From positions 1,302,001 to 1,366,000 of the forward strand of contig VWZP01002400.1 in NCBI GenBank assembly GCA_013396995.1: a DNA stretch of 64,000 nt. Reading direction: 5' to 3'. Source of the DNA: Dicaeum eximium (lineage: Eukaryota > Chordata > Aves > Passeriformes > Dicaeidae). The notes beneath the pieces are model-generated. The model was given only the letters and a program-made list of their open reading frames with translations. It was not told the origin of the DNA and searched no databases. The position numbers were made by a program, and so were the translations under genes. This document shows positions 1-11,700 of the stretch, one piece after another (positions within the stretch are counted from its first letter, which is position 1; each line of letters starts with the position of its first letter).

Positions 1-1050
1 TTCAGCTAGTTTGCTGCTACACTTGCTTCCTTTGTTTTCAGTGGATGTATTTTTTGTTTTACTTTTTCTCCTTGAGGAACTTGTATTTCCCTGAGACAAC
101 GCAGCCAAGCTACCCATGCTATTTGATGATCCGGGCTCCATTCCAGCCCCTGCTTTACCTATGGCTTCACCACATGTTCTTCTGTGCTTTAACAGTCTAT
201 CAGTCCTTGAAAAATACTGCTGACAAGTGTCACATTTGTATGGCTTTTCTCCACTATGCGTCCTCTTGTGTCTTTCCATGTGGTACTTCTGGATGAACTT
301 CATACTACACTGGTCACACCCAAAAGGCTTCTCCCTGCTGTGGATCTTCTCGTGTCTCTGCAGCAAGTACTTCTGGATGAAGCCCATGCTGCACTGGCTG
401 CACTGGAAAGGCCTCTCCCCGGTGTGGATGAGCACGTGCCTGCGCAAGTGATAGGAGCTCCTGAAGGCAGCACTGCAGTGTTCGCAGACGTGAGGTTTCT
501 GGCTGGGGGACGCGACGGCACCTTCCCCATCTCCCACCAGGGGGGGTTTGGATGAAGCGCTCGGCTTCCGCTTGGCTTTGATTCCCTGAGTTTCTGGCTT
601 TGGCCTCTTTGCCTTCTTGACCTGGGCGTCGTGCTTTGGCTCACCCGCGCTCCCTGGGGCGCCCTCGCCTCTGCCAGTCAGCAGCAGGTCTCGGTGGGGA
701 TGCTGGTGCAGGTGGTGAAGAAGGCTGAGGTCCTGGATCACGCCCTGGCCGGTTCCTTCGCCGCTGCCCAGGCCGGAAGATCTCTCCTCGGCCGCTCCCC
801 CGAAAAGCCCCCCGTAGTGGTGATGGTGCTGCGGCTCCTCCTCCTGCTCGCTGGGCTTCTCTTGCTTGATGCTCACCAGGGACTGCAGGAAGCCCCAGGG
901 GCTCCTCTGCGAGGAGGGCGCGGAGGGGAAAGCCCCCGCCGGCTCCTTCTTGAAAGTCACGTCCTGCGGGGGAGGAGGCGCCGGGGGCTCGCCCGCCGCC
1001 GTGGAGGAAGCGGCGGCGGCGGCCGGAGGTAACACGCACTGCGGGGGGTG
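1..1050 (-). CDS. ZNF281: ZNF281 zinc-finger transcription factor, 5' part of coding sequence (partial at both ends)
   Basis: One uninterrupted frame of 350 codons reads from the gap edge (1050) to the window edge (1). It begins HPPQCVLPPA and passes through an Ala/Pro-rich stretch, then FKKEPAG, SPWGFLQSLVSIKQEKP (IKQE fits a sumoylation consensus), a His run with YGGLF, and a basic QGIKAKRKPSASSKP segment. Four zinc fingers follow at 172-486. Finger 1 starts CEHC, finger 2 is CSQCSMGFIQKYLLQRHEKIH-like, finger 3 is its near copy with HMERH, and finger 4 ends HRRTC (C2HC). After the fingers the Ser-rich LSQGNTSSSRRK matches the human protein. The family binds GC-rich DNA, represses transcription and acts in pluripotency and EMT. 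As I recall, the human protein is about 895 residues from one main coding exon, so roughly 500 C-terminal residues lie left of the window and about 70 N-terminal ones lie in the gap. The start codon is not visible. Confidence 0.96.
172..486 (-). other. ZNF281: ZNF281 four-finger DNA-binding domain
   Basis: Four consecutive fingers are joined by short linkers (HTGERPF, HSREKPF, HSGEKPY). Fingers 1-3 have the Cys-Cys-His-His pattern. Finger 4 (CDTCQQYF...HRRTC) ends in Cys instead of His, as in human ZNF281 and its paralogue ZNF148. Finger 2 (FIQKYLLQRH) and finger 3 (FIQKYHMERH) look like an internal duplication. All zinc ligands are present. Confidence 0.95.
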
Positions 1051-1429
1051 NNNNNNNNNNNNNNNNNNNNNNNNNNNNNNNNNNNNNNNNNNNNNNNNNN
1101 NNNNNNNNNNNNNNNNNNNNNNNNNNNNNNNNNNNNNNNNNNNNNNNNNNNNNNNNNNNNNNNNNNNNNNNNNNNNNNNNNNNNNNNNNNNNNNNNNNNN
1201 NNNNNNNNNNNNNNNNNNNNNNNNNNNNNNNNNNNNNNNNNNNNNNNNNNNNNNNNNNNNNNNNNNNNNNNNNNNNNNNNNNNNNNNNNNNNNNNNNNNN
1301 NNNNNNNNNNNNNNNNNNNNNNNNNNNNNNNNNNNNNNNNNNNNNNNNNNNNNNNNNNNNNNNNNNNNNNNNNNNNNNNNNNNNNNNNNNNNNNNNNNNN
1401 NNNNNNNNNNNNNNNNNNNNNNNNNNNNN
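1051..1429. other. Assembly gap (379 N)
   Basis: A run of N interrupts the sequence immediately upstream of the readable ZNF281 frame. Both flanks are very GC-rich (CCG/GGC runs). By comparison with human, the gap should hold the Gly-rich N-terminus and start codon (about 200-220 bases) plus 5' untranslated sequence. Frames drawn through the N run mean nothing. Confidence 0.99.
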
Positions 1430-1960
1430 CAGCCCCGGAGCAGAGCGCAGGTGCTGCTCGGAACGCGCGGTAGGGCCGGCCCCGGCTGTGCAAAGCTCCG
1501 AACGCGGGCAGCGGCTGCGGGCTCAGCAGCGCGCGTGACCCGCGTGGAGAAGCGGCAGACGCAGAAGGGCTGAAATTGAGGTTTTTAACAAAGGCTCGAG
1601 GGTGCTGCTGTTGGATCCCAAACCAGTGACACGAGATGCACGTAACGGCGCGGAGAGAACGCAGGCGCTCCGCTCCCTCAAACACTACCGCTGTTCTAGT
1701 GGGATGGATCCGCCGGGCACATTTGCCTCATGCTGCTCCCACGCTCCCTGCCACGTACGCCCTGGGGAGCAGGGCTGCGGTCACAGCCTGTCCCAGCTGC
1801 CAACTGGGAGCACTGGGAGCAGCCCTGGCCCCCGGCGGGCTGTGACACCTCGGCGGCAGCTCGGCTCCCCGGGGCCGCGGCCCAGAGTCTTTGGCCCGCT
1901 GGTACAAAAAAAAACCCCGTTCTGGCGATGCTCATTGGTTGAGCTGCATGTACGGAAATA
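1430..1960 (-). promoter_or_regulatory. ZNF281: CpG-rich upstream region of ZNF281
   Basis: GC- and CpG-rich sequence continues from the gap to about 1900, then drops sharply to AT-rich DNA. An inverted CCAAT box (ATTGG, 1934-1938) lies at its outer edge and reads CCAAT on the gene's strand. Position and composition suit the 5' untranslated region and promoter of ZNF281. The transcription start cannot be fixed, and any non-coding first exon cannot be delimited with the gap present. Confidence 0.6.
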
Positions 1961-4900
1961 ATTCATCCTTATACTAGCAATTGCATAAAATTGTGATTTT
2001 AAATAATACCTTACTTCGGTTAATCAGGAGACCTTTTCCACTATTTTTCTAATAGTTCATGCCCTCCTTGGAGGATAATAAAATATAAATAGAATTCTGC
2101 TTAATTTCTGAGTGTTTACTTTGAAAGCTCTTTGTATTTCTGTAAATTTTTAAAATGCAAACATCAGAGCTTAGCTTAAAAACTTGGAATTAAACATATT
2201 AACACTAATTTTCATTATTGATGTAATGGAAGTAATGGAACAAGGTGGATAGATTCCTTATGATTTTTAGGCTTTATCTGTCAAAGATATTTTCCTTTGT
2301 GAGAGATGAGCCTATAAATAGCAGATACTTTTCAAAACCCTGACTGATACAAAGGCTGGGGTCAAATCGTAAAATCTTAAATGTATCTAATTGGTGAAAA
2401 AATGGACTTTTATGCCATTTCTGTACTTCAAAATTTTGTTGAGTAAGTAGAACTAGTTCCTTTTATAATTTAAATATTTTCTAGCATGTAAACTAACAGT
2501 TAAGTTCAAAATGGACATTAGATTACAACAGTTTAAGACTGTCAGGTTTAGCTAAGTGTTAAAAGACAGACCAGGAATTCAAAAAACTTAAAGCAGGAGT
2601 AAAATATTAGTCAATGCCTATGAGAAATGAGTCTGTCCCTTTATTCAGGGTGTCTGTGTTTAATGGTAAGCTGGGATGCATATAAGCCAGTCCAAGCATG
2701 AAGGGCAGTAGGACACTCGTATGGAAAGCCAACTTTGTCCCTCAGTTATCAAGATAAGAAACCTGTCATTTCTCTCATTCACTCTGTCAGCCTTGAGATA
2801 CTCCAAGCAGACTTACCTCTGTGTTGTACACCCCATATATCAGGAAGATGAAGAGACCCTGTAAAATAAAATGGAGGGAAAAAGCTGTTAACTCTAATCA
2901 TTTCAGCAGTAGAAATACCTGAAATAAACTTTCCTGGGAACAGACAAAAGAAGACACACTTCATCAAGGTCAATTTATTTTTCTATTTTTCAACATTATA
3001 AGCTGTACCTTGAGCATTTATTTGATAACATGGGAGTGCATCAACTATACTGTGATATTCAACTGTTTGAAAATGAGAAACTTAGCACCAAAGGATCTAT
3101 AACATCAATTAGAAAATTTAACCTTATATTTGAATGGTCTTTCGGCCAACAAAATTAATTTATTTCAAAAAGTGAAAATACAAAGATGCTAAGGCAAACT
3201 GAGGAGTGAAGTGTCTACTTCTGATATTTCTTTTCATAAAACTAAAAGTAAGAAAACATATACTACCAAATTCTGCACTAAAATAAAAATGTACTCCCAC
3301 ATATGTATTGACAAATGCATACACTTAATTATTTTAGAAACTTAAACAGGAAAAAAAAAAAGAAATGTATGAGGACAGAAAAAAAATAACCCAAGCAGAT
3401 AAGATACATGAATCACCAAAGTTCTTTTAATGCCTTGCTTCACATTGGTCTCTTATTAGACTAAACAAGGAAAACCAAACAAATTACTCACTTCAATGAG
3501 TTTTCCTGAACATATTTGCCTTATTGCAGGGTATGTGTCCAGGATTTGAGTTAATGCAACTTGGTACTGATTTTTGCAATCCGCAGGCAGAATCCTGAAA
3601 AACACTCTCATTACTGGGAAAAATAGAATTAACAAATGAAAATAAATGCAATATATATATAGTTTGCTATGAAAATGCTTCTGTAACTCAGATTCACTGT
3701 GGGTTTATAACCTATTTTTAAACTTACTTGTAAAATCACCCTACCTTGTAATATTAATACTTAAAACTGGCCACTTGAATATATCGGGGAAAAAGTTCTT
3801 GATTTTCAAACCAAAAATATTTTCTGATAAGAAACTGCACTTGAATAGCAAACAAATTGCAACTTTTTAATCCAACATGCAAATTACTTGAATACATTTA
3901 AATTAATTCTGGATTTGCTCATCAGTAAAATCACTATCTTATTAAGCAGGGAGGAACAAGAGGTACCATTCATATGTAACAGTTCCATGGATTGCCCAAT
4001 GCCACCATAACACCCTTGGGAGAGAGAACTGCTTAATTTCTTTTGTATAGTTTTTCAAAGAAGCTAAAATCCAACACTTCCTTTCAGTTATTTTCAGGTT
4101 ACATCAATGCACTCATTGAACAATAAGTAAGAATAGATTGGAAAAAGAGCCAGCTGTGGTTTTGAGTGTGCTTTCCTACAATATATATCACAATTATATT
4201 GTGATGCTCGTTTGGAAATGGAACTGCCACAGTCCTGGAGCTTGGCAACTCACAGAAGTGGCTTACTCATAGCCAAACTATTTGTGCAATAAAATCCCAG
4301 TTATCTCTCTAAATACTGAGTTAGTGGACCATTCTGAGTCTCCTGACACAGAGTTATCTGAAACCTACATTCAATAAGGAGAGGGTACAAAGTCTACACC
4401 TTTATTTCCTCCTACTTTCATTTTAAGTTCCCAGGATTTTAGGGATTTCTATCCCAGGCAAGAGGTTGCTATGGGTAGCTGTCATAGAGAGGGAGGCAAA
4501 GAATAATCAGCTGTTAAGATAAAAGAAAAAAAAAATCTTCCTCAGGGTGATCCCAGAAGAGAGAGTAAAACCACATGCTGCTTGTTTTTCAGGTACTTTC
4601 ATGTGTTAAAATTGTTGCCAAAACTCAGTTCCAAACAATACTGGTTGCTCTGATATAAAGAGTAAAAAAAAAAATTTAAAAATATAAATTCAAGACTTTC
4701 AAGACTAGAATGCTCTTCTTAACCTAGGTATGCAAAAAGAATGTGTTTAATTGCTTCTGAGTCTCTTCTGAAATCTGTGAATCTCATATCATTCCAGAAA
4801 AACAAACTAGTTAACTATGTAAGTTTGGATATTCACTAATCTTACAGAAAATTTGAAACAAATTATTAAAGATTCCAGATCTTAAATTGGCATGCCTCAT

Positions 4901-7900
4901 TTTTGCTTTTCTTGAGCTTCATAATAGCTCCTTTGAATATTTAACTGTTAGAAATATGAAGTGCTGTGGACTTTCTTATCTTAATTCTTAATTATTGTAG
5001 ACTTCTGGGAGCTTTTTGCCTTGTTTTATCTCAGAGTGGGGGTGTCCTCTAACATCAAATTATTCTAATAGAATCAGCCCAACAAGGACATTACTTATTG
5101 CCTGCAATGAGTTATGAGGTCTTGGCACCCACAACTGGTAATGAGGGGTCATTTTCCACACAACACTGTCATTAGCAATTACCTGTACAGGATAGTGTGT
5201 GGTCCATCTGTGGTGAAAATAAAGAGGTGCAGAGCCTCAGGTGGTTTGAAATGTTAATAATGTGGTCTTACATAATTGATAGTTCAGTTTCTTTAGCTCA
5301 TTAGTTGCAAAAAGAGCTTCTCTGTTTTTTCAGTGGGCCTTGGTGTCAGCAGCAGTGTGGTTCTGGGAGCAGCTGCCTCAGTTGCTCAGGCTGGTCAAAT
5401 GTTCTTTGACTTCTGGGAATTAAACAGTGTTGTGATCAAACCAGTAATTTTATCCAGAGCTGTTTATTATACCTGTTGGGGTCAATAAAATAAAACAACA
5501 TAAAATTCCTTCAGGAATTGTGCACAGAAAGCACATTTGTATTCTTTGTGTTCAATGGCCCACGTGAACCCTCAGAGGAGCTGTGGCCCACTGTGCTCAG
5601 TAACAAATCCATAGACCCCCAGAATAAGCCATCTATGCCTTGAAAAGGTAAAGGTTTCTAGACAGAAAATCTGGCCATGTTGGACAAAAGAGAGCGTGCA
5701 AGCACACCTGTCACTTGTCAGGTCTCGTGCCAAAGTAGGATGTGTTCTTGGTAGATTGAGGAGAAGTCAAAAACCTCTGGCTGAGCTTGGATCCTGCCTT
5801 CTGGAATCCGAGGAAAGCACTGCTTAATTACATCTGTGATTGGCACTCTGGGCAGGGCGTGAGTGGATTGCTCAGCTTTGAAATTTGGCAGGTCTTGCCT
5901 GAATTGTCCTTGCTATCTTGAATAAATCAGTCTATGGACAGTTCTAATCTCTAGCAAGTTTGTCAGGATCTGTTCCAGTTTGGGTGGTACCACTGAAAGT
6001 TGACACTCTTATCACAGGTTCATTCTGCTTTAGGGCAACAGGAATTTGCAAGGCAGTCGTTTTTATCAGAAGTTTCTTTCCATTATTTTAACGCTTGTCT
6101 CTCCTTCTGTTACTATTTGACATTTCCTTTTTATGGACATCATATTTCATTCAAGATTTGACAGTAAATTGCAATAATTTTTTGGTGTGTTGAGACTGTT
6201 ACTCTGATACTTTCAATATTTTCAATATACACATTCTCAAGAATGTGGAATTACTTCATCCTTCTCCTGCTTAAGCATTTTGTCTCTGATTTGTTTGACA
6301 ACTGAAAAGGATTTTTAAGGATTCACAGCCACTAAAATACTTATTGTAATACCTCAAAAGATCAATTAAATAAAACCATATTAGCGAAATATGCATGTAA
6401 ACACTAGATAGAAGAACTGTAGAAGAATAAAAATCAATGAAATATATTATAAATAAATCAATACCTAATAAAAACAATTCAATATTTTAAAGCATTAAAA
6501 ATTTCCAGCACTGAAAATGTTTGGATTGCAAGAAATTTTCTGATTTATGGAAGAGATGAAGATAGATCATATGCAGCTATACTGGACTAATACTGCTTTT
6601 TTTTCATAAATTAAAATATAACGTTATTGCAGCAATGGAAACTGCAGCCTGCAAATAGCATTCATGTTATTCACATAATCAGTCTTTCTGTAATACCAAA
6701 AAAATAAAAATTGTCTCAGCAAGGAAACATTAGGGATTTACTGTTTGTTTTAAATCTAGACCAGTGCTAGAAACTATAAGCCTCAGGAAACTTTTGTCAT
6801 ACAACATCAGTTTTAATGCAAAGAATATCAAACTCCAAAATTAAGGGATTTTTCTACCATAGTTGAAGAAGTTTGAAATCTTTACTTCAACATTTAAGAA
6901 GTCTGACATTTGAAACAGCTCTGTTGTGAAATTTCCAAATCACTGTCCCACAGGCAACTATTTCAGCTCCCGTTGTTATCACTCAATTGGTACTTGCAGG
7001 TTTTGCAAACAGGAGCAAACAATGTGACTGATTTGGATTTTCTGCCTGTAAAAACTAAGTAAAAAATGAAAAAACCAATGGAAATTTTGTAATGCTCATT
7101 AACAGATCCACAGAAATTTGGTAGTAACAAACTGTCATAGCAAAGGTCCTGGAGCAAATCAGTAACTTACCCTGGGAAAAAGCCTCTGCTTTGGCCTTGG
7201 AGATAAATTGTGCTTTGCCTCGATTGCATTGAGAACCAGACAGTTCGTCTTTAGTTCTGAGTCATATTAAAAAGATATTTCTATTAATGTCAGGTGAAGT
7301 GGAAATGGACAGGTTGAGTGTAGCTCTGGATTCCACACTGAGAATCTCTGCAAGGAATGAAGTACAAAAACAGTTTTTACAGTTTTTTAAGGAGCCACAT
7401 AGAAAATGTTAGATGAAATTATATGTAAGTGCCAGTAGGATAACTGGGATCTAGGATATCAAAAGAACAGCTCATTCTCCACAGCCTTAGTAAATTAGAA
7501 TTCCATGTTGCTAAATGTAAGCCTGCCCTAAAGTTTATTTTAAATAAAGCCAGGACAGTTATCGGTACAAACTCCTTCTTGAATTATTAGAAAAAGGCAT
7601 GAAGACAACCCTGTGTTCTGCCTGTAGCTCCTCCAGTGCAAGGACAGTGAATCCTTCTCTCGAATAATCCTCACCTTTTATTGTAGAGGGAGATCATTGA
7701 ATCATTGTGATTTTCAGACTTTACTGTTGTCCTGTTGTTGATGCAATAACTGCCTTAAAACTTAAAAACACGTTCATAAAAAATGCTGTCCTTAGAAATA
7801 ATCTGAATGTCATTTCTTAACAGATTTAACAACACATTTCTATTTCTGAATTTCTGGGAGAGACAGTAGTCACTTAGGTCCAGATTTGCAAAGTTCTTCA

Positions 7901-8758
7901 AACATCCCAGTTGTACTGATTTCAAAAGTAATGTCTCAATGAGTTGGAATCTGACTGCTGTTGCAGATCTGGGAAATAGGTGATAGTCCCATAATAATAC
8001 ACTGGTATTTTCAAAATTGTGTATTAAATTGTTGATGTCTTATAATGTGTGGATCTGATATTTACCCAAATGAGCAACTACACAGAAGCAGACTTGCAAG
8101 TTTGTGGTTTTTTTTATCGCTGCCTATTTTCTCTCCTACAATCCTTGCTTGCAAGATGGGCTCTGGTTTTCATGATAATATGAAAAAAGTTACAAATATT
8201 GGGTTTTTATATTTTCAAAAGGATGATAATTCTGATGAAAAAGGGAAAAAGTCAGATGCTTCCAAAGATCCACATGTCAAATGTATGCTAGATTGCTTTG
8301 AGCAAGAAACTTGGAAATTATTCTAAGTCTAAAAAATCTGAGTATTCTAAGTTTCCAAGGGTCATTCTCACATTTCACTTTGTTGCATAGCAAATATGTG
8401 CAGGTTACAGTATGAGTTCTTTCGTGAGCCAGCCCTGCCACATGATTGTGAAAGCCACAGTGGGTTCTGATTCCTTATGCACCATCAAGCCATGTCAGCC
8501 ATTTACATTTCTATTGTATGTTGGGTTCCAAAGATGCCTTTGAAATTCTGCTTTCAGTCGTGTGTTGTGGCAGTAAAACCCTCTGTGCCCTGTGCTTTGG
8601 AGGACTCTTCATAATTTTCATATAGTATGCAATGAATCCTTAAACTGCTCACTTGAGGACGATAGTTAACCTTTAGAAAAAGATTGAAAAGCTAAATACA
8701 AACCAGTATCTCAGGTATAATTAATAAAAAAAACTTGCAGCACTTTACCTTACCTCCC

Positions 8759-8770
8759 CTCCCCCCCCCA
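8759..8770. repeat. Poly-C tract
   Basis: A short C homopolymer follows CCTCCCCT and is followed by an A-rich tract. It is a simple low-complexity sequence prone to length error. Confidence 0.8.
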
Positions 8771-11700
8771 AAATAAAAATCATTTAACTGTATGGCTGTA
8801 TAAATAATTGATTTTTAAAACCCTTTCTCAAAATAGGTGCTGAAATTAATTGACACTTCAGGATTGACCCAAAATGCATATGTTCTCTGTTCTCATGTCA
8901 AAATAAATAAAAACATTTTAACTTTTATCCATTTTTGTTTTGGAGGGTTTTAAGGGAACAAAATAACACCACCACCACCACAGACCAATAAAAAACACCC
9001 CAAAAACTTTTAAGTTTCATTTGGCTTCATTTGGGAGTTTTTAAAGACCTCACAGAAGTATATTTTTTAAAGGTGGATAAATCCAAATTAGACCAAATTA
9101 TTTACACCTAAAAACAACTCACACTTCTAATTTATTTAATGGCAAAGTAAGGGGATTTCCCATATACATCCTCCAAATACTTGACATTTTTCTTCTAGGA
9201 ATGATTTTTCACCATCAAAGGGTAAATTCCATGAAATTTGAATTAAAGAGACATATTCTAATAGCAATAAGCCATGCCAGGGTAATGCACAGCAGAGTTT
9301 TTGGCAAGCCTTTCAAGTGATTGAAGGTCCTTGGTGTTCAGGCTGCTCCTTTGCAGCATACCAGGACATGCACCAAGAGCCCACAGACACATCTCTGAGG
9401 GGCTTATTACTGCTACATATTAATCAGCATGGCAGTCTGATGTTGGTTACTGGTCATTCCCCCACAGCTGGAGAGGACTGGAAAACAAAGATTTTGTTTG
9501 CAATTAAAAGATCTTTAGGGTCTTGAGAAAAGCACAGGTTTCAGTCCAAAGAGGCAGTACTTCCAGAGTTCCAGTCAGCATTTAATTTTGCTAACCCAAG
9601 TGACTTCAGAGAAATGCTGTGATTCTGTACTAAAACCTGATAATGAAATCCAATCCAAGATAAATTGATCCTACAGTGCATCTAAAAAGGGCAGTAAAAT
9701 TATCACTGTTAAGATAAAAAATGCTTCTTATATCAACATTTTTTTGTGATTTCAGTTCTTCAAGAGCACTTGGTGGACTCTGCTACATTTACTTCCTCCA
9801 TTTACAAACCAGAGCAAACCTAACAAAAAGGTGGCTGAAATGAGAAAGCACAATTCTTAGTGTGTATAAATGCATTCGTTAATATGTACACAGTGTCTTT
9901 TACCCAAATCTTCATGTTTTTGAAGACATTCTTCTGTATTCCTTGTAGAGGAGTGCTAACTCAAACACGTATGCACAGTGTGCAACGCTATTTGTATTCA
10001 CAGCAAAAAACATTTTCTTTGGCTGATGAACTGAATGAAAACAAGAACCCTGACTTACATGATTACTCCATTAAGAAATAATTTGATATCTACTTTGTTA
10101 TGGAGCACATGTAAGAGCTACAGTGCATCTGTTCTGGAACTTCAGGGTTCCTACAGAATCCTGCGTGATTTGTTTATGATGTGGTGATGATTGACTGTCA
10201 GCTACTAATAAATGGTAAATAAAAAAGTAACGTGTGATATTAAAGTACTACATTAGCTACATTGTGATTAAATTACAGTAACAGCACCAGCTATAAACCT
10301 TTATAGAATCTCCTCAGCCATGCAGTAATTCTCCTAACTATACTATTATGTAGAGCACAAATATTTCTTTGTAAGTCCAAAGCAATACATCAGGGAAGCA
10401 TTTACTGCTAAAGCTAGATTGAGAGTAAATGCATCTTGGGTTGCTATGAATAAAGCTCTAGCTTCTCATTACTTTATGACAAGACACAGAAATTCACTTT
10501 ACTTTTCATTTAAGCTTTTCTGCTCCAGTTTATAGATGTATGCCTTCACGCTTTTATTCCCTTCTCGCTTCAGCCGTACGTAATAAATGATTATAAATTT
10601 TCACATTTGACCACCTCTCTGCTAGTCTCATGCTTAATGCACAAAGTTAGGAAGCTGCAGGTAAAAATTTCACAAACACTTTTATTTATGATGTTGTCCT
10701 TGGTAACGGAAATTTCAATGTACTGAAATGAAAAGTATGATTAAAGGGATACGACGTCCTGACAAGGATAGTAGAGGGCAGCCTTCTATTTCCCACTGAA
10801 AATATATAATACTTTTTTGACATCAATTTCATAGAGAATAGACATGGGCTAGTCATGAAAAAAAAGACACAAACATGTTTCTAACTTCACTGTTGTTCTG
10901 CTGTCTTAAATGAAACTTATTCCAGAAATATTTTGCCTGAGTTACAAAGCTTTCAAGTTAATGCCAGGCACATAGATAATTATGTATAAACAAGAGACTG
11001 TGCAGGGAAAAAAAGTCTCACTGATAATCCTCTGCAAAATTAAAAAAAAAAAACAGACCATGTTAAGAGAGATATTCCTTTCTTGTTTCCTCTTGTCACT
11101 TTCCCAATAATTTTGCTCTACAATAGGATTTATTGTGAGTAGCTTTTATCTGGTTTTGATTGTAAGTTCATTTTAGGTAACTCATACTGTCCTATGCAGC
11201 TAAAAAGTTGTGACAGACTCAAAACCTTTAGAAGTAGTACCCCAATAATGACTGGGGTTTTTTTTAGTTAAATCCATTTTGTCTTATCTTTAAGCATATC
11301 AGAATAAAACAACATTGAGAGCATTGTTCCTCCTATGGGTAAATAGGGGAACTGAAATAACATTAGGGTCATCTTACTAACATTTATAGCTTTAGATTAC
11401 ATGAAAAATAAATCAATCTAAAATCTTAAAAATGAAATATATCTTCTTGAGCAATTTTTAAAATTAATCACTTCAGTTGAGTCTCATTCTTATAAGTGGT
11501 AGATATAATTTGCAGATGCTATTACCAATTAAAATAATGTTTTGATTTAATAATATAAAATGCCTGCTACTCTTTACCATCCAGACAAATATTCTGTCCA
11601 ATTTCCAATAGCATAGAGAACATTCTTTTGTAAAATAACTGTTCAACTACCACATTCCAGAGAATAAATGATGTTTCAATCTATTTTTAAAGTATTCAAT

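Noticed and set aside
866..1685. Long frames running through the N gap (235, 242 and 141 codons)
   Set aside because: They exist only because N codons cannot be stops. The real ZNF281 frame is different and ends at the gap edge here.
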